Shown: positions 44,625 through 53,463, counted from the first letter of the stretch. The stretch: DNA of 64,000 nucleotides from an uncultured Bacteroidales bacterium (GCA_900317155.1 ONFO01000008.1:62001-126000); one strand, 5' to 3'. The notes: generated from the sequence alone by a model not told the origin. Numbers and translations are program-made.

Positions 44625-45605
44625 ATGAAACTCTCTGTCGTCATCGTCAACTACAACGTCGAGTATTTCCTCGAACAATGCCTCTATTCGGTGCGTCGTG
44701 CCATGCAGGGTATCGAAGGGGAGGTGTTTGTCGTCGACAACAACTCGGTCGACGGCTCGTTGAAGATGCTGGCGCAGAAGTTCCCCGAGGTGAAGGTCAT
44801 CGCCAACAAGGAGAATGTCGGTTTTGCGAAAGCCAACAACCAGGCCATCCGCATCTCGATGGGCGAGTATGTACTGTTGCTCAATCCCGACACGGTGGTG
44901 GAAGACGACACCTTCTCGAAATGCATCGCCTTCATGGACAGCCACCCCGATGCTGGCGGTCTCGGCGTGAAGATGGTGGACGGTAAGGGACAGTTTTTGC
45001 CAGAGTCGAAACGTGGTTTGCCTACAGCAAAAACGGCGTTCTATAAGATGTTTGGCTTGGCCAAGCTCTTCCCGCACAGCAAGCGTTTCGCCCGTTATTA
45101 CATGGGGCATCTCTCCAACGATGAGACCAACGAGGTGGAGATTTTGGCAGGGGCTTTCATGCTCATGCGGAAGGAGACACTCGACAAAGTTGGTTTGTTG
45201 GATGAGACCTTTTTCATGTATGGCGAAGACATTGACCTGTCGTACCGTATCACGCAAGGCGGCTACAAGAATTACTATTTTCCAGAGACGCGCATCATCC
45301 ACTACAAAGGCGAGAGCACGAAGAAGACCAGCGTCAACTATGTGTTTGTCTTCTACCGCGCCATGGAGATTTTTGCCAAGAAACACTTCGGTAACTCATG
45401 GGCCAAGTCGTTCTCTTTCCTTATTAATATGGCCATCTACATCAAGGCGTTTTTCGCGTTGGTGTCGCAGTTTTTCCACAAGGCAGCCATCGTTACGGCG
45501 GCTTGGCGGCCATCAGTTATTCTTGGGGTCATGGCAACATCTATGGCGGCGTGGGCACCTATCCAGCGGTGCTCTTTGCGGTGGTACTACCGATTTACAT
45601 CTTGA
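44625..45605 (+). CDS. Family 2 glycosyltransferase, 5' part of a frameshifted gene
   Basis: 326 residues. Residues 1-290 are a GT2 (rhamnosyltransferase-like) domain: VVIVNYNVEYFLEQCL, VVDNNSVDGS, VGFAKANNQAI, LLLNPDT, and EDIDLSYRITQGGYK. From about 45486 the frame leaves the expected path (AAIVTAAWRPSV…). The other frame at the same place reads YGGLAAISYSWGHG and continues in the next entry. The natural product is probably one protein of about 650 residues with a GT2 domain followed by a membrane/sugar-transferase-like half. Either the gene is broken in this strain or the assembly has an indel. Confidence 0.85.
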   Translation: MKLSVVIVNYNVEYFLEQCLYSVRRAMQGIEGEVFVVDNNSVDGSLKMLAQKFPEVKVIANKENVGFAKANNQAIRISMGEYVLLLNPDTVVEDDTFSKCIAFMDSHPDAGGLGVKMVDGKGQFLPESKRGLPTAKTAFYKMFGLAKLFPHSKRFARYYMGHLSNDETNEVEILAGAFMLMRKETLDKVGLLDETFFMYGEDIDLSYRITQGGYKNYYFPETRIIHYKGESTKKTSVNYVFVFYRAMEIFAKKHFGNSWAKSFSFLINMAIYIKAFFALVSQFFHKAAIVTAAWRPSVILGVMATSMAAWAPIQRCSLRWYYRFTS

Positions 45606-46555
45606 TTTGGCTGTTGTCCACCTATTTCACAGGAGGTTACGACAAACCTTATAGCATCGCGAAAGCCATCCTCGGTGTGGCCTTTGGCAGCGCTGTGATT
45701 TTGGTGTTGTATGCCTTGCTGCCCGAGAGCCTCCGTTTTTCGCGTGCCTTGATTCTCTTCGGAATGATATGGTTAGCCTTGGAGATGAGCATCACGCGAG
45801 CCATAGGCATCTTGATGGGCAATGAGAACTTCCAGTCGAAACGGACGGAGAAGAAGCGATTCTTGGTCATCGGTAGCCCCGAAGAGACACAACGCGTCAA
45901 TTCCATCTTGGAAAGCACTTCCATCAAGCCTGATTTCATCGGTTTGGTGAGTTCGGAGGCGCAAGGCGAGGCTCCAGAAGGCTTCATCGGCAACCTCTCG
46001 CAGGTGCCCGACATCATTGAGATTTATAAGATCACCGAGGTCATTTTCTGTTCAAAGGACGTGCCGCATCAGGTCATCATCGACAAGATGGTGGACTGGC
46101 ACGCCACCAATGTGGATTATAAGATTGCGCCAGAGGACAGTCTGTCCATCATCGGCAGCAACAGCATCAACACGCGCGGCGACCTTTACACCGTTGATAT
46201 CAAGGCGATTGACACGGTGGCCAACCGCCGTAACAAACGCCTTTTCGATGTGCTGATGAGCCTGTTCAGCATTGTTTTCTGGTTGCCCTTGGCTTTGGTC
46301 GTGAAGCAGCCTGTGCAATTCCTCAAAAACGCTGTTTTTGTGCTGTTTGGCCGCAGAACCTGGGTGGGATATTGCTCGCCCGCCGATGAATCGCAAAAAC
46401 TGCCCAAGATTCGCAAGGGCATCTATAATCCCGCCTCCCATTTGGAAAAGAATATCGAAGCCGATGTCCTTAACCAGATGAACCTGCTTTACGCCCGCGA
46501 CTATACAGTGTGGAAGGATGCCGAGATATTCTTTAAATCCATCATGACAAAATAA
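45503..46555 (+). CDS. Membrane and sugar-transferase-like half of the frameshifted glycosyltransferase
   Basis: 350 codons open from the overlap with the GT2 frame; the nominal start at 45503 is a TTG inside the continued frame, not a credible start. The N-terminal part has several hydrophobic helices (VLFAVVLPIYILIWLL, ILGVAFGSAVILVLYALL, ALILFGMIWLAL). A Rossmann-like domain follows (RFLVIGSPEETQRVNSIL), then an end resembling a bacterial sugar transferase (KRLFDVLMSLFSIVFWLPLA, LFGRRTWVGY). Such fusions build surface polysaccharides. It lies 8 bp before the next gene. Confidence 0.75.
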   Translation: MAAISYSWGHGNIYGGVGTYPAVLFAVVLPIYILIWLLSTYFTGGYDKPYSIAKAILGVAFGSAVILVLYALLPESLRFSRALILFGMIWLALEMSITRAIGILMGNENFQSKRTEKKRFLVIGSPEETQRVNSILESTSIKPDFIGLVSSEAQGEAPEGFIGNLSQVPDIIEIYKITEVIFCSKDVPHQVIIDKMVDWHATNVDYKIAPEDSLSIIGSNSINTRGDLYTVDIKAIDTVANRRNKRLFDVLMSLFSIVFWLPLALVVKQPVQFLKNAVFVLFGRRTWVGYCSPADESQKLPKIRKGIYNPASHLEKNIEADVLNQMNLLYARDYTVWKDAEIFFKSIMTK

Positions 46556-46563
46556 AGTCACTT

Positions 46564-48687
46564 ATGCGTAGAACCCTGCTCGTTGTCTTGTCGCTATTCA
46601 TGGTGATGCAACAGCTTTCGGCACAGCGTGAAAAGACTTCGTTTCAGACCCTTTCCGAATGGAAACCTACCCTTGATGTACGTTCCGATGTGGTCATGGT
46701 GTATGGCGCAGGCGATTATATGTCGCTTTCGTTCAACGACCGTGTGAATTCATGGCGCGACCATGGCTATACCACGCATTTCATGTCGGGCATTGCTTGG
46801 GGTGGCTTTGACGCTTATTTCAAGGGCGAATGGGATGGAAAGCCCCATGACGATGAGGTGCAAAGGAGACTTTCTGGCGAAGGGATCATGCATGGTCCCA
46901 ATTCGCCTTACGTTGTGCCAACCCATGGCTTTCTGGATTATTTCAAAGAGAATCACATCAAACGCGCCATTGACGAGGGTTTGAATACCTTGTACTTCGA
47001 AGAGCCGGAGTTCTGGGTGTGGAGTGGCTATAGTGAGGCTTTCAAGCGTGAGTGGCAGGACTTTTATGGCTTCCCTTGGCGGCCACAGCATGAGTCAGCG
47101 GAGAATACCTATTTATCCAACAAACTCAAGTATCATCTTTATTGTCGTGCCCTCGATGATGCTTTCGCCTACGCCAAACAATATGGACGTGAGCAGGGGA
47201 GAGAGGTCCGGTGTTTTGTGCCGACGCACTCTTTGCTCAATTATGCCCAGTGGGGCATCGTTTCTCCTGAATGTTCGTTGAATTCCATGGAGAATTGCGA
47301 CGGCTATATCGCCCAGGTCTGGACAGGCACGTCGCGTATGACCAACCATTACAACGGTGTGCTGAAGGAACGCGTCTTTGAGATGGCTTTTTTGGAATAT
47401 GGCTGTCTCGAGTCGATGGCGAGGCCCACGGGACGCAAGATGTGTTTTTTGACCGACCCCATCGAAGATAGTGAAGTGAATTGGGAGGATTATCGGCGCA
47501 ACTATCAAGCCACTTTTACCGCGCAACTGCTTTATCCTAACATCAACGATTATGAAGTGATGCCTTGGCCTAACCGTATCTATGAGCGTGAATACCCTAT
47601 CAGCGCCGATAGTGACGAGAAGACATATATTCCACGATCTTATTCCACCCAGATGCAGGTGATGATTAATGCACTCAATGACATGCCTGCCTCCGAAAAC
47701 CGTGTCAATGGCGCGCAAGGCATTAGCGTCCTTTTGTCGAACTCCATTATGTTCCATCAGCCCTTTGAGGGTTTTGAGGACCCGTATCTTGTCAATTTCT
47801 TTGGCCTTGCCATGCCGCTTGTCAAGCAGGGCATTCCATTAGGCATCACTCACATGGAAAACCTTGGATACGAAGAGGCTTTGCGTGATATGCAAGTGTT
47901 GCTGATGACTTATGCCAATATGAAACCACTCGACCCTGAAGCGCATCAACGCATCGCCGAGTGGGTAGAGAAGGGAGGAAGTTTGATTTATTGCGGCCGC
48001 GATGATGACCCTTTTCAGACTGTGTCCGAATGGTGGAACACGAACGGCAATCATTTTAGTGCTCCCTCACAACATCTTTTTGCGTTGATGGGTATGGAAG
48101 AGCAAGCAGTTGAAGGACACTATCGCTTTGGCGAGGGCCATGTCTATGTGATTCGCCGCAATCCACAAGAATTTGTCCTTACTGCGGGTGCCGACAGCCT
48201 GCTATTGCAAACTTTAGAATCGGCTTACGGTCCTTACGAACAAAAGAACTCCTTCGTTTTGCATAGATACCCTTATCTGATAGCCTCTGTTGTAGACGAG
48301 AGTCCCGTTTCGAGTGAGCCATTGGTTTTAAAAGGCCGTTTCATTGACTTGTTTGACCCTTCGTTGCCCGTGCTTTCCGAAAAGGAGGTGCAGCCAGGCG
48401 AACAGGCTTTCCTGTATGATTTGGATAAAGTGGAAGATAAAACCCGTCCGCAAGTGTTGGCGTCAGCCTCACGGCAGTATGACGAGACTTTCACCGACCA
48501 TAGCTTCAGCTTTGTTTCCAAGTCGCCTGACAATACCGACAATGCGATGCGTATCCTGTTGCCACAGGCACCCAAGCAAGTTCAAGTAAGCGTCGCTAGC
48601 CAATCGAGTTGGGATAAGGGAAGCCAAACACTCCTCCTGGGATTTGAGAACGATCCAGAAGGAGTGCAGGTAAGAATAGAATGGTAA
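46564..48687 (+). CDS. Secreted hydrolase-like protein, probably TIM-barrel glycosidase
   Basis: 707 residues with a signal peptide (MRRTLLVVLSLFMVMQQLSAQ). The sequence has the look of a large glycoside-hydrolase barrel: AIDEGLNTLYFEEPEFWVW offers acidic residues at a strand end, then FYGFPWRPQHESAENTYL, and a glutamine-amidotransferase-like middle part (VLLMTYANMKPLDPEAHQRI, then WVEKGGSLIYCGRDDDPF) as in trimerising beta-galactosidases. I cannot name the family. It faces the GH109 gene tail to tail, which supports a role in breaking down a host or dietary glycan. Confidence 0.55.
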   Translation: MRRTLLVVLSLFMVMQQLSAQREKTSFQTLSEWKPTLDVRSDVVMVYGAGDYMSLSFNDRVNSWRDHGYTTHFMSGIAWGGFDAYFKGEWDGKPHDDEVQRRLSGEGIMHGPNSPYVVPTHGFLDYFKENHIKRAIDEGLNTLYFEEPEFWVWSGYSEAFKREWQDFYGFPWRPQHESAENTYLSNKLKYHLYCRALDDAFAYAKQYGREQGREVRCFVPTHSLLNYAQWGIVSPECSLNSMENCDGYIAQVWTGTSRMTNHYNGVLKERVFEMAFLEYGCLESMARPTGRKMCFLTDPIEDSEVNWEDYRRNYQATFTAQLLYPNINDYEVMPWPNRIYEREYPISADSDEKTYIPRSYSTQMQVMINALNDMPASENRVNGAQGISVLLSNSIMFHQPFEGFEDPYLVNFFGLAMPLVKQGIPLGITHMENLGYEEALRDMQVLLMTYANMKPLDPEAHQRIAEWVEKGGSLIYCGRDDDPFQTVSEWWNTNGNHFSAPSQHLFALMGMEEQAVEGHYRFGEGHVYVIRRNPQEFVLTAGADSLLLQTLESAYGPYEQKNSFVLHRYPYLIASVVDESPVSSEPLVLKGRFIDLFDPSLPVLSEKEVQPGEQAFLYDLDKVEDKTRPQVLASASRQYDETFTDHSFSFVSKSPDNTDNAMRILLPQAPKQVQVSVASQSSWDKGSQTLLLGFENDPEGVQVRIEW

Positions 48688-48693
48688 TTTGTT

Positions 48694-50118
48694 TTATTTT
48701 GCGTGGCGATAGCCTTGGACTTTATTCCAGTCACCGCGAGTGAAATCAGGCATTGCGACGGGCATACCACCATTGGCGATGGAGGCTGCCGTCAGTTCGC
48801 CGAGACATGACCATTCTGCGGCGTCGTAAACGTCTTGGTCAAGCGGCAAACCATTATGCAAGCAATAAATGAGGCGGTAGTCCATGATGAAGTCCATTCC
48901 GCCGTGGCCACCCACTTCCTTGGCTTTTTCCTCGATTTCGACCGCGATGGGGTGGAGGTATTCCTTCAAGATCTTGTCGCGAACTTCGGCAGGAACAAAA
49001 GCATGTGGATTAAGGTGTTGACCTTCGGCAAGGAAACCTGCGGGAAGCTTTTCATCAAGTAAGGTGAAGCCTTCTGTAGGATATTTGTTGGCGAAGCCTT
49101 CGGTACCCGTGAGTTGATATAGACGGTTGTAAGGTCTGTAGGTGTAAACGTCATGCTCGATGAGCAAGGTCTTGCCTTTCTCGGTCTGGATCATCGTGGT
49201 GGTCATGTCGCCGTTGGCGAAGTCGTCCACATTCATCATCTCCTTGGCTATTTTCTTACCGTTGTATGAAGGTGTGCCCATCGAGACCAAGGTCTTCATG
49301 CGGTCGCCACGGTGGATATTAAAGGCTTGGCAAAGAGGTCCGAGGCCATGGGTGGGGTAGACATCTCCCGAGTGATTTTGGTTGAACTCAAGGCGCCAGT
49401 TTTCGTAATACTCGTGCCAGAAAGGCTCAAGGTTGTGGATGTAGGCACCCTCGCCGTGGATGAGTTCGCCGAACATGCCTTTCTGCGCCATGTTGAGTGC
49501 AGTCAGCTCGAAGAAGTCGTAGCAGCAGTTTTCAAGCATCATGCAGTGGCGTTGGGTTTGTTCGGCCACATCGACCAGTTGCCAGCATTCTTCGATGGAG
49601 GTGGCAGCAGGCACTTCAACAGCCACATGCTTACCTTGTTGCATGGCATAGACGGCCATCGGGACATGGGTCTGCCAGTTGGTGCAGATGTAGACCAGGT
49701 CGATGTCGTTGCGCTCGCAGAGCTCCTTCCATGCTTCACGACCCGTGTATGCTGCAGCGCGTGGCAATCCTCTGCTTTCAAGGATGTTGGTCTGAACGCT
49801 CTCGACGCGGTCGGGCTCGATGTCGCACAAGGCCACGACGGTCACGCCGTCAATGTAGGTGATGCGATCCACGGCATCATAGCCCCGCATACCGAGACCG
49901 ATAAAGCCGATGCGGACATTCTCGATAGGGTCGACGGTGAATTGCAGGACGCTTTTCTGTCCTTCGATACGTTGGGGTTCGTCGAAAACGATGGTGTTGT
50001 CGATGATGCGGTAGTTGCCCTTGCGGACTTCAGTTTCGGCGGTTTTCTTTTCGCCACAAGCGGTGGCCATGGTCAACAGAACAAGGCCGAGGATGAGGTG
50101 TAAAATCTTGTTTTTCAT
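48694..50118 (-). CDS. GH109-type alpha-N-acetylgalactosaminidase lipoprotein
   Basis: 474 residues with a lipoprotein signal ending ATAC. The NAD-binding start VRIGFIGLGMRGYDAV and the EVP motif (HVAVEVPAATSIEE) are those of the Gfo/Idh/MocA fold. VYPTHGLGPLCQ and the late GGHGGMDF motif are typical of GH109. GH109 enzymes use tightly bound NAD to remove terminal alpha-GalNAc. It shares a short divergent promoter region with the NahK-like kinase, whose substrates include GalNAc, a good pathway match. Confidence 0.88.
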   Translation of the reverse strand: MKNKILHLILGLVLLTMATACGEKKTAETEVRKGNYRIIDNTIVFDEPQRIEGQKSVLQFTVDPIENVRIGFIGLGMRGYDAVDRITYIDGVTVVALCDIEPDRVESVQTNILESRGLPRAAAYTGREAWKELCERNDIDLVYICTNWQTHVPMAVYAMQQGKHVAVEVPAATSIEECWQLVDVAEQTQRHCMMLENCCYDFFELTALNMAQKGMFGELIHGEGAYIHNLEPFWHEYYENWRLEFNQNHSGDVYPTHGLGPLCQAFNIHRGDRMKTLVSMGTPSYNGKKIAKEMMNVDDFANGDMTTTMIQTEKGKTLLIEHDVYTYRPYNRLYQLTGTEGFANKYPTEGFTLLDEKLPAGFLAEGQHLNPHAFVPAEVRDKILKEYLHPIAVEIEEKAKEVGGHGGMDFIMDYRLIYCLHNGLPLDQDVYDAAEWSCLGELTAASIANGGMPVAMPDFTRGDWNKVQGYRHAK

Positions 50119-50141
50119 AAGTTGAAGATTAAATTTGAGGG

Positions 50142-50149
50142 CAAAAATA
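50142..50149 (-). promoter_or_regulatory. -7 box of the GH109 gene
   Basis: Reads TATTTTTG on the minus strand, 23 bp before the ATG of the lipoprotein gene. Confidence 0.5.
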
Positions 50150-50171
50150 GCAATAATCCATTCAAAATCTC

Positions 50172-50179
50172 TATCTTCG
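50172..50179 (+). promoter_or_regulatory. -7-like box of the NahK-like gene
   Basis: TATCTTCG, one base from TAnnTTTG, 16 bp before the ATG at 50196. It diverges from the GH109 box 22 bp away, so both genes may share one control region. Confidence 0.4.
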
Positions 50180-50195
50180 CAAAAAATTTATCCTT

Positions 50196-51272
50196 ATGAA
50201 CGAACTTTACACTATCGCGGGCCATTTCGTTGACTCGAAAACCATCGAAAACATTCTGCCATTGGGCAATGGACTCATCAATGACACCTATAAGATTATG
50301 GTTGCAGGACAGCCGAAATACGTCCTGCAACGCATCAATAACGCTGTTTTCACTGATGTCGACATGCTGCAAAACAACATTGAGGCGGTCACCAACCATA
50401 TCCGGGAAAAGTATGAAAGTCAAGGCATTGCTGACATCAATCGCAGGGTTTTACACTTTTTGAAAGCCGATACTGGAAAGACCTACATCGTTGAAAATGA
50501 GAAATATTGGCGAGTGATGGACTTCATCGGCGATAGCTATACCTATGAGGCTGTCACACCTGAGTATGCCTATTATGCTGGCCGTTCCTTTGGCGATTTC
50601 GAGTCACTGCTGACGGATTTGGAGGCACCGATAGGGGAGATTATCCCTGATTTCCATAACATTGAATTTCGATTGAAGCAATTGGAAGATGCCGTTGCTG
50701 AAGACCGTGTGGGTCAGATGCGTGAGGTGGAGGTGCAGAAGTTCGTGGCCAAAATCAAAGAGGCAGCTGATAGGATGTGTTTGGGCGAGCGACTCTATCG
50801 CGAAGGCAAGTTGCCGAAGCGCATCTGTCATTGCGACACCAAGGTAAACAACATGCTTTTTGACAAGGATGGCAATGTGCTCTGTGTCATCGATTTGGAT
50901 ACTGTCATGCCGAGTTTCGTTTTCTCTGATTTCGGTGACTTCCTACGTTCTGCCGCCAACACAGGTGCCGAGGATGACCCTGATTTGGACAACATCCATT
51001 TCAACATGGAGATTTTCAAGTCTTTCGCGAAAGGTTATCTTGAAGGCACGAAATCCTTCCTGTTGCCGATAGAAAAGGAGAATTTACCCTATGCTGCTAC
51101 ATTGTTCCCATATATGCAGGCCGTTCGTTTCCTCACGGATTACATCAATGGTAATATCTATTATAAGATTAAGTATCCAATTCATAATTTGGTGCGCACA
51201 CGGGCGCAGTGGAAATTGTTTGAGGAGGCGGAGGCACATCTGGATGAAATGAAACAGATATTGGCGGTGTAG
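50196..51272 (+). CDS. N-acetylhexosamine 1-kinase-like phosphotransferase
   Basis: 358 residues of the APH (aminoglycoside phosphotransferase-like) fold. The nucleotide part starts LPLGNGLINDTYKI, then YVLQRIN with the ATP-binding region. The catalytic motif HCDTKVNNMLFD and the following VIDLDTVMPSFVFSDFGD carry the catalytic and metal-binding Asp residues. The layout matches NahK-type kinases, which phosphorylate GalNAc or GlcNAc at C1. It is divergent from GH109, so free GalNAc released outside could be taken up and phosphorylated here. Confidence 0.83.
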   Translation: MNELYTIAGHFVDSKTIENILPLGNGLINDTYKIMVAGQPKYVLQRINNAVFTDVDMLQNNIEAVTNHIREKYESQGIADINRRVLHFLKADTGKTYIVENEKYWRVMDFIGDSYTYEAVTPEYAYYAGRSFGDFESLLTDLEAPIGEIIPDFHNIEFRLKQLEDAVAEDRVGQMREVEVQKFVAKIKEAADRMCLGERLYREGKLPKRICHCDTKVNNMLFDKDGNVLCVIDLDTVMPSFVFSDFGDFLRSAANTGAEDDPDLDNIHFNMEIFKSFAKGYLEGTKSFLLPIEKENLPYAATLFPYMQAVRFLTDYINGNIYYKIKYPIHNLVRTRAQWKLFEEAEAHLDEMKQILAV

Positions 51273-51292
51273 AGACGCATGGTCATGCGTCA

Positions 51293-52120
51293 CTACAATA
51301 CCAAAGGTATCTGTTTCGCCCGTATCTTCTTGGCAATGATGCGTTTCTCGATATCAAGAACGTAAAATAACGGCGTGGTTTCGATGTCGTATAACTCAAT
51401 TAGTTCCGACGGATTTGAAATCCGGCAGTATTGAATGGGGGATTTCAAATCCCCATTTCTTTGCGGGCGGATTGCAAATCCGCCCGAACTTGTACCCGAA
51501 CTATTGCCCAAACTTTCGCCCGAACTATCGGGATTCATGTCGATTTCAAGTACAGTAACTTCAGGATGTGCCAAAACAACAGAATCCAGTTCATGCATTT
51601 CCTTGTGGCAAACATCGCAGTCATGGTCGAAGAAAAACAGTACCGTGAATTCGCTTTGAACGGAATGTAAATCAACGGAATCGTTTATCGCGAAATTGGG
51701 AGCAAGGTTGAATAAGGCCAGTCTTCGAAATGTCTCAGCTTTATCGCGGATTAATGCCAAATTAGTTTTGTTCAAATCCTTGATTTCCAATTGGGAAAAA
51801 TAGTTGTCATACAAGTAAACGAACACTTGGTCCTGGCGCATGTATTCGGGGTGGCGGTATTTCTCAAGCAGGTGCCAAAGGATGAAATCGCGGAGGTCCG
51901 GGTTGAAACTGGTCCTTTCTACCAATCGGTCGATTTCAGGCGTGATGGAGTCGGGTAGGGGAGCCACCATTTTGTCGAAATAGAAATCGATTTGAGCGGC
52001 TAAAACTGGATTATCGTCCGTGGCACCGTCAAAGGCTTCGATGCCGTCCCAGAAATGATGGTTTTGGGCAAAGCCGATGATGGAAACTAACAAAAACAAG
52101 ATGAGCAATTTCGATTTCAT
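51293..52120 (-). CDS. DUF5106/TlpA-like secreted thioredoxin-fold protein
   Basis: 275 residues with a signal peptide (MKSKLLILFLLVSIIGFAQ). Residues about 30-140 are helical as in DUF5106 proteins. The C-terminal part is thioredoxin-like with a CDVC motif (DHDCDVCHKEM) and an ETTPLFYVLD strand with the cis-Pro. Relatives act in periplasmic redox or envelope roles. Inside the gene, residues about 196-234 (Ser/Gly-rich, then AIRPQRNGDLKSPI) are encoded by three palindromes in a row and do not belong to the thioredoxin fold. Confidence 0.8.
   Translation of the reverse strand: MKSKLLILFLLVSIIGFAQNHHFWDGIEAFDGATDDNPVLAAQIDFYFDKMVAPLPDSITPEIDRLVERTSFNPDLRDFILWHLLEKYRHPEYMRQDQVFVYLYDNYFSQLEIKDLNKTNLALIRDKAETFRRLALFNLAPNFAINDSVDLHSVQSEFTVLFFFDHDCDVCHKEMHELDSVVLAHPEVTVLEIDMNPDSSGESLGNSSGTSSGGFAIRPQRNGDLKSPIQYCRISNPSELIELYDIETTPLFYVLDIEKRIIAKKIRAKQIPLVL
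51409..51540. repeat. Three palindromes inside the TlpA-like gene
   Basis: CGGATTT-g-AAATCCG (51410-51424), GGGGATTT-c-AAATCCCC (51438-51454) and GGGCGGATT-gca-AATCCGCCC (51465-51485) follow one another, then a CCCGAACT tandem tract to about 51532. All three share a GGATTT/AAATCC core. The insertion keeps the reading frame. Confidence 0.85.
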
Positions 52121-52143
52121 GGTGCAAAAATAAAAACAATTCC

Positions 52144-52151
52144 TAAATTTG
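52144..52151 (+). promoter_or_regulatory. -7 box of the EEP-family gene
   Basis: TAAATTTG, 22 bp before the ATG at 52174. On the other strand TATTTTTG (complement of 52125-52132) may serve the TlpA-like gene. Confidence 0.5.
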
Positions 52152-52173
52152 CAGCGATAATAGAAGAGGAGTT

Positions 52174-53337
52174 ATGGAGATTTATCACAAAATCTACAAA
52201 ACTTGCAAAACATCTTTATTAGGAGTTGCGGCTACACAATCGTGTTGCCGCAGGAAAGCCGCCGGTTGGCAGCTTTCCTATGATGCTATAAAAAAACTTG
52301 TTTTGATTTGTTTTGTGAGTTTTGTGATTGCAAACGTTACTTCAGCCCAAAACACCCCTGTCCGCATCGCCTTCTGGAACATGGAGAACTTCTTCGACCC
52401 TTTTGTTGACAGCACAAAGACCTACAATGCCTTCACCGAAGACGGCATGCAGCACTGGACAAAAAGCCGCTTCTACCGCAAACGCAACAATATGTACAAG
52501 GCCATTCTGGCCATGTCGGAGAACCGACCTTTGGGCATCTTAGGCATGTGTGAAGTGGAAAACGAGTATGTACTGAGCGCCCTTTTTGAGCAGACGCCAT
52601 TGAAAAAACACAATTACCGATGGGTGCTTTATGAAGGCCCCGACAAACGCGGCATCGACCCTGCCATCGTGTATTCCCTTGACCATTTTCGACTGGTGGA
52701 GAGCGCCGTGTTTCCTTATTTCAACCCTGAAGACACGGCTTATCATTCGAGGGATATTTTATATGCGAAATTCATAGGAGCCGACGCTTCCAGCGTCGCT
52801 TATGCCGACACCCTTCATGTCTTCGTCAATCACTGGCCGTCAAGATACAGCGGCGAGTTGGAGACTGTAGGCTCGCGCTCTTGCTCAGCATCAATTTTGC
52901 GTGCTAAGGTGGATTCTATTGTGTCAGCTGCGCCCGAAGGCTACCAACCGAAAGTCGTCATGATGGGAGACTTGAACGACTGTCCCACTGACCCGAGCGT
53001 CTACGATGTGCTGCGGGCACGGCATCCCAGTGAGTTGGAAGAAGGCTGCCTCATCAATCTGTTTGGTAAAAACGACGGTTTGGGCTTCGAAGGCACCTTG
53101 AAGCATCAGGCTGATTGGCAAATCTTTGACCAGATTATTGTCACACCTGCTGTGATGAACGATAGGGAAGGTCTTCATTATCAAGAAGGTAGTGCCCGCA
53201 TCTTTCATGCCGACTTCATGCTCGAGGACGACGAGGCCTATCATGGAAAGAAGCTGTTCCGCACCTATATCGGTCCCCGCTATTTCGGCGGCTTCAGTGA
53301 TCATCTTCCCGTTTATATTGATTTAATTCGGAATTAG
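52174..53337 (+). CDS. Endonuclease/exonuclease/phosphatase-family secreted protein
   Basis: 387 residues. The EEP fold is clear: IAFWNMENFFDP at the start of the domain, LGILGMCEVENEYVL with catalytic Glu, NHWPSRYSG, VVMMGDLNDCPTDPS with Asp/Asn, and FGGFSDHLPVYIDL with the catalytic Asp-His. A hydrophobic stretch (KKLVLICFVSFVIANVTSAQ, about 40-59) is the signal peptide, but about 35 residues precede it. Those residues are encoded by two hairpin-forming sequences and look inserted. The substrate (DNA, RNA or phospholipid) is not evident. Confidence 0.82.
   Translation: MEIYHKIYKTCKTSLLGVAATQSCCRRKAAGWQLSYDAIKKLVLICFVSFVIANVTSAQNTPVRIAFWNMENFFDPFVDSTKTYNAFTEDGMQHWTKSRFYRKRNNMYKAILAMSENRPLGILGMCEVENEYVLSALFEQTPLKKHNYRWVLYEGPDKRGIDPAIVYSLDHFRLVESAVFPYFNPEDTAYHSRDILYAKFIGADASSVAYADTLHVFVNHWPSRYSGELETVGSRSCSASILRAKVDSIVSAAPEGYQPKVVMMGDLNDCPTDPSVYDVLRARHPSELEEGCLINLFGKNDGLGFEGTLKHQADWQIFDQIIVTPAVMNDREGLHYQEGSARIFHADFMLEDDEAYHGKKLFRTYIGPRYFGGFSDHLPVYIDLIRN
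52227..52278. repeat. Double hairpin within the EEP gene N-terminus
   Basis: TGCGGC-t-ACAC-aatc-GTGT-t-GCCGCA (52227-52252), then GGAAAGC-c-GCC-ggtt-GGC-a-GCTTTCC (52253-52278). They abut and lie between the start codon and the signal peptide. Confidence 0.85.
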
Positions 53338-53420
53338 TTTGTTTGCCTTTACTGATGACTTGTGGCCTGCATCAACCCAAGTGAAAGCAGGCTATTGACC
53401 ATTGGCAAAAGTCCATCTGC

Positions 53421-53457
53421 AACAATTAAACAGTTAAACAATCAACACTTCAACAAT
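53421..53457 (+). repeat. AAC-rich leader repeat, second copy
   Basis: Resembles 43409-43445 over about 37 bp. It lies just before the promoter-like box at 53464. Confidence 0.5.
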
Positions 53458-53463
53458 ATTTCC

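Noticed and set aside
49312..50103. 263-codon plus-strand frame opposite the GH109 gene
   Set aside because: The minus strand encodes a clear GH109 lipoprotein; the frame has antisense-like composition.
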